The notes under the pieces: generated by a model
Seen by the model: only the letters and a program-made list of their open reading frames with translations
Databases searched by the model: none
Told to the model about the DNA's origin: nothing
Source: Saprolegnia diclina VS20
Taxonomy: Eukaryota > Oomycota > Saprolegniomycetes > Saprolegniales > Saprolegniaceae
Length of the DNA stretch: 52,510 nt
Assembly: GCF_000281045.1 (NCBI RefSeq)
Contig: NW_008246073.1
Coordinates: 132,366 to 184,875 of the forward strand
Reading direction: 5' to 3'
Program-made: the position numbers and the translations under genes
Shown here: piece by piece, positions 9,389 through 20,500 of the stretch
Position numbering within the stretch: position 1 is the first letter of the stretch
How the letters are laid out: every line of letters starts with the position of its first letter

Positions 9389-10582
9389 CTAGGCGCTCAA
9401 GGCAAGGTGGTCGTCGACGAGAGCAAGGCGCTGCGCCGCAACGGCCGCGTCGACGCCGTCACCGACCCAATGCAATGGTACTTGACGGCACGCGGGCGAC
9501 GCGACGACGAGCGCAATCAGATCTGATTTGCGCTGGCGCTGGCCATCTATCGAAGCGATGAGCTGCGGTCGCGTACGTGGCAGGCACGGACGGGCGAGCC
9601 GTTGGACAATGATGGGCCACGCCATGGTCTCAAAGCGTAAAAGACAGTACATGTCCTGGTCCGCGTCTAGTGTCATCACATGCAGCTCCCAATGAGCCGG
9701 GTCGTTGCGCGCGTCGTGGTACCTTGAAGGTACAGAGCGCCGAGGCGGCGCAGGATCGCAAACGCCTTTCGAAAGCGACCGAGGCGCGCGGACGCGTCCA
9801 TGGGAGGCACCACGTCGACGTTGGCGACTGCGTCACGGAACCGAATGCTTGGTGGCGCCCCGTCTACGCGCAGGTGGGCACTACGACAAAGGTTTCATCG
9901 GCACCTTGAACGAGATGTGTCACGATCGCAACGGATAGCGCGTCGTCGTTGTCGGGCGTGTCAACCGGCAGCGGCAGACCAAGGAACGCGTGTCGACAGA
10001 GCGCTTCGAGAGTGGTCTCGCGCGGCGTTGGTAGCGTTGCCTCGACGTACGGCGCCCGCTACACTACATTTCTGACATGGTGTTTTGCGCACGAGTTCGC
10101 ACCTGGTTGTACACGTGCTGATAGAGGAGCTGCGCTTGGGCCCAGTGCAACATTTCTGCGTTCGGGTCCGAAACGACGACGACTTTGGTCGCGTGGAGCT
10201 CGACGCTGCTTTCCCAGGATGGCTTGAGCCGGCCAAAGACATGCACGAGGTCGCCCAGTTGGCACGGCGGCGCGTCCGTCTGCCACGCGACAAAGAGCAC
10301 CTCGCCCGTGCCGTCGTCGAGCAGATACTCGGCTAGAGTCAAAGAAGCATGAGACGCTGCGTTGTATGATCGGCGTACTGCGGTCGGTCTTGTGCTGCAT
10401 GCTGGCCACGACGCCGACGAGCTGGGCGCGCGTGATGACGCGGCCATGGAGGCGGTAGAACATCTCGTCGCTTGTTGGCGCCGGAATCTGCAGCAGGTGG
10501 CACGCCAGCACTTTGGCATAGCTCTAGACGAGACGCGTCAAGCCACGTCGAGCAGTCGCCCTACCCAATTGAGCGGATCCAT
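9389..10582 (-). CDS. STN1: STN1-like OB-fold telomere/replication protein (CST complex), 321 aa
   Basis: Exons on the minus strand: 10565-10582, 10379-10523, 10103-10332, 9905-10058, 9723-9863, 9389-9666; 966 nt, in frame. Exon 1 encodes only MDPLNW. The OB-fold follows: FYRLHGRVITRAQLVGVVAS, then across a 46-nt intron EYLLDDGTGEVLFVAW, then GDLVHVFGRL. This matches the STN1/RPA2-type N-terminal OB domain (RxxxVG... DDGTG.. W). The C-terminal part contains FRKAFAILRRLGALY, which fits a winged-helix element like the one STN1 uses. STN1 works with CTC1 and TEN1 on telomeric and lagging-strand single-stranded DNA. RPA2 is the main alternative; the MDPLNW-like start and the length favour STN1. 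It is head-to-head with a RecQ helicase, start codons 178 bases apart. Confidence 0.72.
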
Positions 10583-10760
10583 GGCACCAAAAAACCTGTG
10601 AAATCCTATGGCCTTTTTCCCGCCACTGAGAGCAACGGCAAAGTCCATGCCATTGAGTTTGAGCAAAATGGCTTCCAAATTGTATTGCAAGCACTTTCAA
10701 GACCAAACCGATCGGCGTCATTGAGTTTCATTTTGAGAAATACGCACGTTGAATTGTATC

Positions 10761-12474
10761 ATGCGGCTGCTCGCACGATGGGATACCGAGCGGTTCCCGT
10801 GGTCGGCGATGGCCCAGCGGCTGCTACCGCTCCTGGCGGCGAACGACGCAGCGACCTTCAAGCCACTGCAGCAGGCTGCCGTGAACCTTGCGCAGCGCGG
10901 CTTTAGCCTTTTCCTGAACCTCCCCACGGGCGCGGGCAAGAGCCTCTGCTTCCAACTGCCCGCGCTGCTGCCCGCCGCGAACCGAGTCACGGTCATCGTG
11001 TCGCCGTTGCGGTCGCTTTTGCAAGACCAACAAGCCACGTTGGCACGTCTTCAGCTCTCGGACCGTGCGTGCTTTCTCTCGCCCGGGAATGTGCCCCACG
11101 CGCTCTCGGCCGAGACGCGCTTCTTGTACACGACGCCCGAGATGGTGCTCACCAATCCAAAGGCCAACGCGCTTCTCTTGCAGCTACTGCACGAAGATCG
11201 TCTGTCGCGCGTGGTCGTGGACGAAGCCCACTGCATTGTCGAGTGGGGCAGTACCTTCCGCCCTGCCTACATGGACTTTGCGCGGCTGTACCGAACACAC
11301 CTGCCACAAATCCCGCTTACGTTTCTCACAGCGACCGCGTCCGACGAGCTCATTGAGGCCACCGCACGCATCTTCCACGTCGCGCCAATATCGCTGCCCG
11401 CGCTCGACGCCCCACCCTCGCCCACGTCGATGGTCCTCCTTCAGCACTTGACCGACCGTACCAACTTGACGCTCCACGTCGTCCCCAAGCCTTCACCGCC
11501 GCCGCTTCTCGCACTCGACATCCTCCGCCGCGTGCGCCACGAGCCAAGCATCGTATACGTCTTGTCGCAAAAAGACGCGGAAGCGGTCGCCAAGTCGCTC
11601 GTGGCCGTCGGCGCGCGGGCACAGCCATACCACGCCGGCATGTCGGACGCCGCGCGGAAGAGCGTCCAGTACCAGTGGATGAGCGGGAAGATCTCGATCA
11701 TTTGTGCGACTGTGGCCTTTGGGGTAGGTATGCATTCGCCGATGGCGTTGACGCGCATCCTCGTAGATGGGCATTGACCGGTCCGATGTCCGCCACGTGG
11801 TCCACCATGCGCTGCCTCTCTCGCTGGCGTCGTACATGCAGCAGATTGGTCGAGCAGGTAGGTGGACCTTGTCCTTGTATGGACCTGACGCTACGACCAG
11901 GCCGCGACGGCGCGCCGGCCGTGTGCACGCTCTACTACGACCCGAGAGACGCCTCGCGCGCCGCCTACATTGCGAGCGGCGACGGGTTTGTGGACGCCAG
12001 CACGTCTCATGGTCTCCGCGACGTTGTCGAATTCATCGAAGAAAGAGGGTGTCGGCGCCAAGTGCTCTATGCCCACTTTGGCCACTCGTTGGACGACGCA
12101 TGTTGTGAAAATTGCAACTGCGGCGTCTCGATCGACCTGCCGACTGATGCCAACGAGAGCAGCGAGCGGCGCGTCCATCGGTCCAGTGACGCTGCGCGGC
12201 AAGACGCGAACGACCTCGAGCGCCTCTACCATACGCTGCAACAGACGCTCCAGCGGCGTCCCAACTACCGCAAAGCCAACGTACTTTCGCGCAAGACAAT
12301 CCAGGTAGCGTGCTGACTTTGTGGCATATCGGCATTCAATTTCGGCAGAGTCTTTTGGAGCTGCAACCCGAGAGCGCCGACGATCTGCAGCTTGTGCGCG
12401 GTCTCAACGTCGCACAGAAAGCGTTTGTCGTTGAGCACTTGCATATGTTTCAGGCGCCGCGCGGTCGGGCGTAG
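10761..12474 (+). CDS. RecQ-family DNA helicase, 527 aa, four exons
   Basis: Exons are 10761-11723, 11767-11857, 11901-12304 and 12349-12474; 1584 nt, in frame. Superfamily 2 motifs are seen in order: Walker A LPTGAGKSLCFQ (Lys60), motif II DEAHCIVEWG followed by the RecQ-specific FRPAYM, motif III FLTATAS, motif V AFGMGIDRSDVRHVVHH (restored by splicing at 11723/11767), and motif VI IGRAGRDG (restored at 11857/11901). A zinc-binding segment follows: CRRQVLYAHFGHS ... CCENCNCG. The tail is short and I see no convincing HRDC domain. The protein is smaller than BLM or WRN and resembles the compact RECQ1/RECQ5 core. RecQ enzymes unwind 3'-5' during replication repair and at telomeres. The stop is 74 bases from the convergent transporter gene. 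Confidence 0.92.
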
Positions 12475-12548
12475 CGCCAGGTCCACGAGTCTTTTTGTTG
12501 ATACACTGAAAGATTGATACGATATCTTTTGTATCTTTGAAAAAGACG

Positions 12549-14253
12549 CTACGGAGAGGACGTGGCGACATAGTACATATGGAGCTCCTTCCATAAAAGC
12601 GGCACGAGGCAGAGAATCGAGAGCACGCTCCCAATCTCAAGGAGCGAAAACACCGGCTGCCACGAGCACTCTTGGCCGGACGGCGTCGTGTGGCAGTTGG
12701 CGAGATACCCGACGAGGTACTGCACAATGGCCGCGCCGACGCTGCCAGTGCCGTCAATGATGCCCGTGACGGTCGCGAGCGCCGCCGTGTTACCGCGTAG
12801 TGTCGGGCACGTGCCCAGGTCCGCGGAGATCGCCGTGCTGATCAAATTCGCAGGCCCACCAAGAAGAAACCCAGAGACAAAGAGGAGGATGCCAATGCCA
12901 TCCTTGGATGCAGCGTGGAACGACGGCAGGAGACACCTAACAACAATGAGAAACTGCAGCGAGAGTGGCGAAATGTACGTGACAGAGGCCAGCATTGCCA
13001 CGATCGTCGGCGTCCGCATGCCCATGCGATCCGTAACGTAGCCGCCGAGGAAGCCGCCGAGGATCTGCCCCGCGTCATAGAGCATCTACAGCGAATGTAT
13101 CAATATATCGAGTGCAAATTGGTGTCGTCGCATACCGAAAAGTAGTCGGCCGTCGAGTCTTCCATCTTGAGCGAGACCGTGAGGTAAAACGGTAGCCAAA
13201 AGAAGAGCGCATAGTTGACCGACTTGACACACGCGTACGAGAGTGCGTAGGGGATGACCTAGCCCACATCATTTGTCTCGGAAAGTAACCTTTTGATATC
13301 TACCCCAGGGATCCGCCACGCCCGCCAAAACGAAATGCCCTTGGGCGTCGCGTCTTCTTTGAGAAGCAGCATTTGTCCGTCGTCGACATCGTCCGATGAG
13401 AGGCGCTTCGAGCCTGGCGACGGCTGCAAAAAGAGCCAAATCAGCAGCGTGTGCAGTCCGACGAGGACGCCCGAGACGATCATGGACGTTCGCCATGCGT
13501 CAACCTTGTTGGGAAAGAGGTTGAAGAGAAGCGCAATGACCGCGGTCCCGACAATGTTGCCAAAGCACGCGTTGCCGCTCCAAATACCCATGACCGCTAG
13601 ACGACGTGCATGAGCCACTGCATGTACAGGCGCGTCAACGTCGTACCGCCACGCTCGCGCGCGCTAAACCAGTTGCCCCTAGTACATGACAGTATATGAC
13701 TATACGTAGAAGAAAGACGAAGGAGTACATGACGGCGACGTTGGACGGCCAACCGACGGACTGGATGAGCCCGTTGAGCGCCCACAGAAACGCGTAAAAG
13801 CCGAGCGAGTGGACGTTGGCAAAGGCGGCAACGCCAAAGAGCACCATGATGAGCGCTGTGAGGCCCATGCCGCCGGCGAGGAGCTTGCGCAGGTCGTAGC
13901 GATCGCCGAGGATGCCACTGCATGCGCATCGTCGTCGTAATGATCAAAAGCATGGCATATGCATACCTGACGTAGAGACCCACTGCGTAGAAGCCCATGA
14001 AGAGCGTGTCCATGAGGCCATACATCTTGCCTTGCTCCGACTTGGCGTAGAAGATCGAGTCCATCCACTCTTCCTTGCTCATCTCGCCCTTCACGGCCGA
14101 GAAGGACTTGCGCGAGACGTGGAACATGACATAGCTGAAGAACGTGAGGAAGAAGACGGCGGTCTTCTGCCCGCGGGTCGAGGCCATGGCGTGCGTGCTA
14201 CTGGCGACAGCAAAGTCGAGGTGAAAGGTAGATTCCGTGGCGATCTTCGTCAT
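12549..14253 (-). CDS. Major facilitator transporter, SLC37/glycerol-3-phosphate permease-like, 486 aa
   Basis: Exons on the minus strand: 13967-14253, 13729-13917, 13647-13678, 13304-13596, 13136-13258, 12549-13085; 1461 nt, in frame. One exon is only 32 nt. There are about twelve hydrophobic segments. MFS landmarks are FLTFFSYVMFHVSRKSFSAV in TM1, GILGDRYDLRKLL (the loop 2-3 signature), and NGLIQSVGWPSNVAVMGNWF followed by ERGAVMGIWSGNACFGNI, the sugar-phosphate exchanger pattern. GGYVTDRMGMRTP is the matching loop 8-9 motif. SLC37 proteins exchange sugar phosphate for phosphate in ER or organelle membranes; the substrate here is inference. The first ATG gives a 22-residue extension before a second Met at 14187, which could also start the protein. 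It is divergent from HYDIN. Confidence 0.9.
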
Positions 14254-14272
14254 TCGGTTAATTTTCCAATTT
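14249..14272 (+). promoter_or_regulatory. Inr-like CATTC element between SLC37-like and HYDIN genes
   Basis: The sequence TCATTCGG followed by an AT-rich run resembles the oomycete initiator plus flanking region (TCATTY...). It lies about 300 bases upstream of the HYDIN start. It also overlaps the start codon of the divergent transporter, so chance is possible. Confidence 0.25.
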
Positions 14273-14548
14273 AACCGGATAGGACATCCAACCGGCTGCG
14301 TGATACAAATCCCGTGCCGGATGTCACGACCCGCCAGCGAGGTAAGCTTAGTGCTTATTGCGCACAGGGCGGCAGGTCCTATGCTGCCGTTGAAGTCCTC
14401 GGCTCGGGCCAGGGTCTACGGTCCGCGCTGACGGCGGCGTCGCGGTGTCGCACGTGTGGTTCACGCTGGCGGCGCGTGATTGGCGGAAATGTCGACTTCA
14501 ACTTGTGCATTCATGTGGCACCTGGTGCCGAAACTACTACCTTTAAAA

Positions 14549-17500
14549 ATGGCATGTGCCACTGTGGGACCGCCAAAGATACAAAAGCGACAGTTCGTTC
14601 CAAGCGAAGCGTCGTCGTGGCAACTCGGCAGCATGGCCACCGACCACCGGGCGTCCGTGACGATCTCGCAGCTGCCCATGTGGGGCCGGCCGACGACCGA
14701 TGCGACCGAGAAGCTGGTCGACCTTGCCTACAGCTGCACAAAGCTCATGCGACCTGTAGCGCCCGAGCCAGCTCTTACACGAGCTCACGTCCAAGAACGC
14801 CAAGGGCTCCAAGGGCTCGATCCCGCGCATCATCGAGGTAGATACGGCTTCGAGGATGCGAGATGGACGCGTAATCGCATGTAGTTTATGAACCTCGAAG
14901 ACCACACGTCGCAGAGCGCGTCGTCCGTGCCCGTAGACCGCCCGCTTTTTGAGCCCACCCCGGGCGCGATCCTCTTTGACGAGTACATTCCGTTCAATAC
15001 GCACTACGCCAAGCTCGCGCTGCGCAACAACGACACGGTCGCGCGTCGCATCAAGATGGAGCCGCCCGACTCGCCGTTTTTCAAACTCAAAAAGCTGCAC
15101 GGCGCCGAACGCGACGGCAAGGTCGCTGCCGGGATCGAAGTGGCGTACCAAATCGAGTTCTTACCGCAAGAGCGGCGCGAGTATGCGCTCGACCTTATCT
15201 GCGTCACCGAGCGCGAAAAATTTGTCGTGCCTGTCCGCGCGCGGGGCACGTTTGCCGCGCTGAGCTTTCCGGACGAAGTTGACTTTGGACTTTGCCCGGT
15301 CAAGATCAAGTGCTCCAAAGTCATGACGGTCCACAACGTTGGCACGCGGGGCGCCAAATTTGTCTTGACAGCGTCGGCGCCATTTACCGTCTCGCCCCAG
15401 ACCGTCTACTTGGACATTGGCGCAGCGATCCAAGTCGAAATGGAGTTTCATCCCAAGCACACGAAAGAGCGCGAAGGCGAGCTCGCCATCCAGGACGACA
15501 GCGGCCGCGCGTCGTACGTCAAGCTCCTCGGTGATGTGACCAACCTCGAGGTATACCTGAGCCACCCGATGGTCGAACCGACGCCGGCGTACTTGACGCT
15601 GAGCTCGCGCAAGCGCATCAAGATCTGCAACGGAAGTGATCACCCGGTCGAGTTTTCGTGGAAAGCGTACGCTGGAGAGAAGAGCGAAGAGACTGAGCGC
15701 GCGCGGCTTTTGGACGAGCTCCGACGCATGGAAGGTGCCGAAGTCGACAACCTTGGCGAGTGCAGTGACGACGAGCGCGTCGACCTCATGGGCATTCTCC
15801 ACCGCAAGTATAAGAACCTGCGCAAGGCCGTCTACGACGACCCAATGAACTTTGTGGACGAGTGCTTCTCGCTCGAGCCGCCGAGCGGCAAGATCTGGGC
15901 GCACTCGGACGCAGAAATTACTGTGACCTTTGTACCACACGTCGCCGCGAGCTACGCAGGCACGGCGTTCCTCGACATCTCGGGTCGCGACACGCGCTTG
16001 CCGCTGCAGATCCGGGGGCGTGGCATCGGCCCGCAAGCGTGCATTCTCTACGACGACCTCTTTGACTTTGGCGACGTCTTTATCAACGACCCGCAGACGC
16101 ATGATTTTTCGATTCAAAATCGCGGCGAGATCCCCGCCGAGTTTGCGCTCTTGCCGATTCCGTTGCCCAATGGCGTCGACATAACGTTTGCTCCGTCCAG
16201 TGGTGTCCTTGGCATTGGCGAGACCTCCAAAGTGTTTCTGACGTTTGCCTCGGCGGTTCTCGGCGAGATTAGCATTACGTTCAACTTCAAACTCAAGGGC
16301 TCGGACGATCTCCTCCGCGTGCGCTTCAAGGCGCATGTGATTCCCCCCATGTTTCACTTTGATGTCGAGAACCTCGACTTTGGCATCGTGTCGTATGCGT
16401 TCGAGCAGTCCAAGACCGTCCACCTCATCAACACGTCGCGGATCGCAATGACGTACAGCCTCCGCATTCCGCAAGACGGTCTCTACAAGCACCAAGAGTT
16501 TGTGCTCTCGCCGGCCCACGGCACGTTGGCGCCCTTTGGGACGCAAGCGATTCACATTGCGTTTACGAGCGTCAACGTCAAGAGCTACGAGTACTTTCTA
16601 GTTGTGAGCGTCCAAGGCGTCGGGTCCGACCTGCTCAACATCCCGGTCCTCGCGCAGTGCTTTGTGCCTGACGTCCACGTCCTCAAACCCGACTTGGTGT
16701 ACGGCGACTGCTACCTCCGGTACGCCCATCTCCAGACGCTCCATTTGATCAACACGAATGCGCACTTGCCCGCCAAGTATGAGATTGTCGCCCAAGACGA
16801 CCACTCGAAAGTCGTCGCTGTCTTCTCGGGCGACAAGCCCAGCGGGGACATTGGCGCCAACGCCACGCTCGCGATCGATATCGCTTTGGTCTGCGAGAAG
16901 CTCGGGAGCATCCGCCTTCCGCTGTACGTGCGCATTGCCGGCTCGATCGATTTGCCGCTTTCGGTGACGATTGTGGCCATGGGCCGAGGCCCGAGCGTGC
17001 TGTTAGACGCCGAAGAGCTTGCGTGGGGCCCCGTCTCGTGTCTCGTGGACCACCCAAAGAGCCTTCGCTTGACCAACACGAGCTTGATTCCGGCGCCGCT
17101 CAAGACATTTATTCGCAACGCGCGGTCCAAATTCACCGTCGACCAAAAGGAGTATACGCTCGCACCGGGCGAGACGACCGTGATGACCATTGTCGCGAAT
17201 CTCGACGATACGATCGTGTTCAAAGAGCAGCTGCACATTCTCGTGACCGAAGGCCACAACCTACTGATTCCGCTCTCGGCCAAAGGCATGGGCACGACCA
17301 TGTGGTCGCCGAGCGACATGAAGCTCGTGGACTTCCAGTTTCAGATGACCAACAAACAATGCGAGTGGAGCTGCACGCTCGAAAACAAGGGCAAGCGCGG
17401 TCAAACGCTGGTGTGGATCAACAAGACCATTCGGCAGCAGCAGATCGAGCTGCTCCAAAAAGCCAAGACGCTCCAAAAGACGTCGAGCAAGGCCAGCGTC

Positions 17501-20500
17501 AAGTCGTTCGACGTCGGCGACGACTTGACGCCGGTCTTTTCGGTGTTTCCGGCGTCCATTGAGCTCAAGCCGCGCACCGCGTGCACGTTTTACTTTCGTG
17601 GCTTCTCGGCGACGCCCGGTGTCATGCGCGAGGAGCTCATTTGTGAGACGCGGATCGGCCAAGAGAAGAACGCCAAGGTGGCGTTTGCGACCGAGATTGT
17701 CGCGCAGTTTATCAACCCCAAGATCGAAGCGTCGTTGCCGAGTGGGCTCGACTTTTCCTACATTTACGCCGACGGCGTCGTGATGGAAACACAGTCGCAA
17801 GCGCTCAAGCTGCGTAATGTGTGCGAGCTCCCGCTCTCGTTTGTGCTCCGGACCCAAGTACCGTTTGCCGTCGACACGTGGGAAGCGGTATTGCAACCAA
17901 ACGAAGCGCTCGACCTCAACGTCGAGTTTTACCCAGGGTACAAAGACGACCACCTGAGCCGCATCATCAACGGCAAGCTCGTGCTCAGCTATACGGGGCA
18001 CCCGCAGCGCGACAGCTTGGACTTGCGCGGCGAGATTGGGTTTCCCAACTTGGAGTTTGAGTACTCGCGCATCGACTTTGGCTGCATTTTGAACGACACG
18101 CAAAAGTCCATGCACGTCAAAGTCACCAACATCTCCAAGGTCCCGACCTCGTTCCACTGGGTGTTTATTGAGGACGAGAAGGAGGCGCGGGCGGCCGCGA
18201 CCGTCAAGCGGCCGTACATTCCCGTCAACCAAGTGTTTGACATTCTTCCGATCCGTGGCAACTTGCAGCCGGGCGAAGTCGAAGTCGTCGAATTCATCTT
18301 TTATGGCCACGCGAACCGCAAGTTCAAGAGCCTCGTCGCGTGCGAAGTCAACGGCGGCCCCGAGTATGAGCTCACGTTGGCCGGCGAAGCGTCGTCGGTG
18401 ACGTACCGCCTCGACCGTCCGTACTTGGATTTTGGCCCCGTCATCTACAACAAGGCCGAAGACCGCGAGTTTGCGATTCAGAACCTCGGCAAGGTCGCGT
18501 TTGGCTTCAATGTGTCGCTGGAGAAGCTCTCGCGGGCCGGCGTCGTCGAGGTGTCGCCGATGGCCGGACGCATCTTTGCCAACGACAAGCAGCGCATCTC
18601 GATCCGGTTCAAACCCGGCATTCCCGATACGCTCGTCGAGAGCATTTGGCTCGAGATTGCGCACTTCCCCCCCGTCGAGTTCAAGCTCTACTGCCGCGGC
18701 ATCTTTGCGTCTCTGAGCGTCAACCTCCCACGCGGCAAGACGCACCCCAACTGCGCGATCGACAATGTGCAACCAAAGTGGCGCGACGTGCTCAAAGGCG
18801 CCAAATACAACATTGAGCACCCGCGCACGTCGTCGCTACCGCCCACGACCGCCGTGACATGCGAGGCCGCGACGCTCGGCTTGGCGCGACCCAACTCGCG
18901 CGCGCCGGTTGCGCAGCCCAAGCTCAACAAGGACGGGGTTCCCATGACGGCCGTCTCGACCGAGCGTACCTCCCGCACGACGGCGCGGGTGACGACGCGC
19001 AACACCAATGCGGCGCCAACCAACTCGACTGCGCGGAGCCAGAAGTCGCCCATGAAAAACTCGGCGTCGGGCGACTCGTTCGATATGCTGACGCGCGGCC
19101 AGCACTACGACTCGGTCGACATTGACACGGAGGCCTGTCGCATGCTCTTCGTCAAGTACCTTTTGACGACGATCCCCGAAGAGCCGCCGACAGAGTCGCC
19201 TCGGGACGACAACAATCTAACGCACCACGGCAGTACTGGTGGACACCCCGGGACGCAGCCCCGCTTCAGCAACAACAACAACAGTCATCACGGCAGCACC
19301 AACCCGCCACTTCTCGAGCTCGTGACGGTACCCAAGCTCAGTATCCATCCGACGGGGCCAATGGACCGCGCCAAAGTCAAGTCGTTCACCAAGACACTGC
19401 CACCGACCGACGGCGACGGCGACGGGAGCGAGTCCCCGACCAAAGCTCTGCAAGGCTTTCTCCTCGCGCAATACATTCTCGACTTTGGCAACGTCGTCAC
19501 CGGCACCCACCGCGTCAAAAAGTTTGTCGTCACCAACACGGGCCATGTACCAGCCTCGTTTCAAGTCGACAAGAACCTCGCGCTCGGCCGCGGGTTTGCG
19601 ATCGACCCGGAGCGCGTCGTGCGCTTGCCCGAGAAGAAGGGCGTTGAGTTCAGTGTGACGTTTACTGCGCGCAAGAACGGCCGGCACGGCCCCCACGGTG
19701 TCAATTTGCTCTTGGATGTCAAGAACGGACCGCCGAGCTTGGTGACGTTCAAAGCCAACGTGACAGTGCCCGACCTCGTGCTTTTGGCGGAAAACCTCGA
19801 CTTTGGCAAGGTTGTCGTCGGGCGGTCGCATGTCGTCCACTCGCAGTTCTTCAACAACTCGCCCGTTGTTGTCGAGTGGGCGCTCAAGAAACCCATGGGG
19901 TCGGCCCGCGACGTGGGGTACTTTCGCATGGAGCCGACCGGCGGGCTCCTGCATCCTGGCACGCGCTGCAACATCAAGGTCGAGTTCATGCCGCTCGAAG
20001 GACGACTGTACCATGTCAAGGTGCCCGTCAAGATCTCGTCGAATCCCAAGACGCGCTCGATTACGTGCCAAGGCGAAGGCTCAGAGCTCCGCGTCTCGTT
20101 CGACCCACCCATGGCCGAGCTCGGGCCCGTGCTGCCGTGCTCGCCACCCATCGAGCGCATCGTGATTATGCGCAACGAGTCCGACCACGCGGTGGAAGTC
20201 TACTCGCTCGACTTTGACGCTCAGTACAAGAGTGAAGAAGACATGCTGCGAGAAGCGTCCGGCTACGGCGACGACGACTACCTCCGCCTTCCACTGCGGC
20301 TACCGGGCACGGGCTTGCCCGAGCACATATTGCTCGAGTACAACCAGCGCAACCAAGAAGAGCCACCGCCTGTTGAAGCGGCGACGACCGCCGAGGCGGA
20401 CATGGACGAAGAGGACACGCGGTCGCTCCGTGCAAAAGAAAAGGCCGTCGACTACATCTTTCTGGGGCCCCCTCTCTGCGGCAAGACGACGCAGGCCAAG

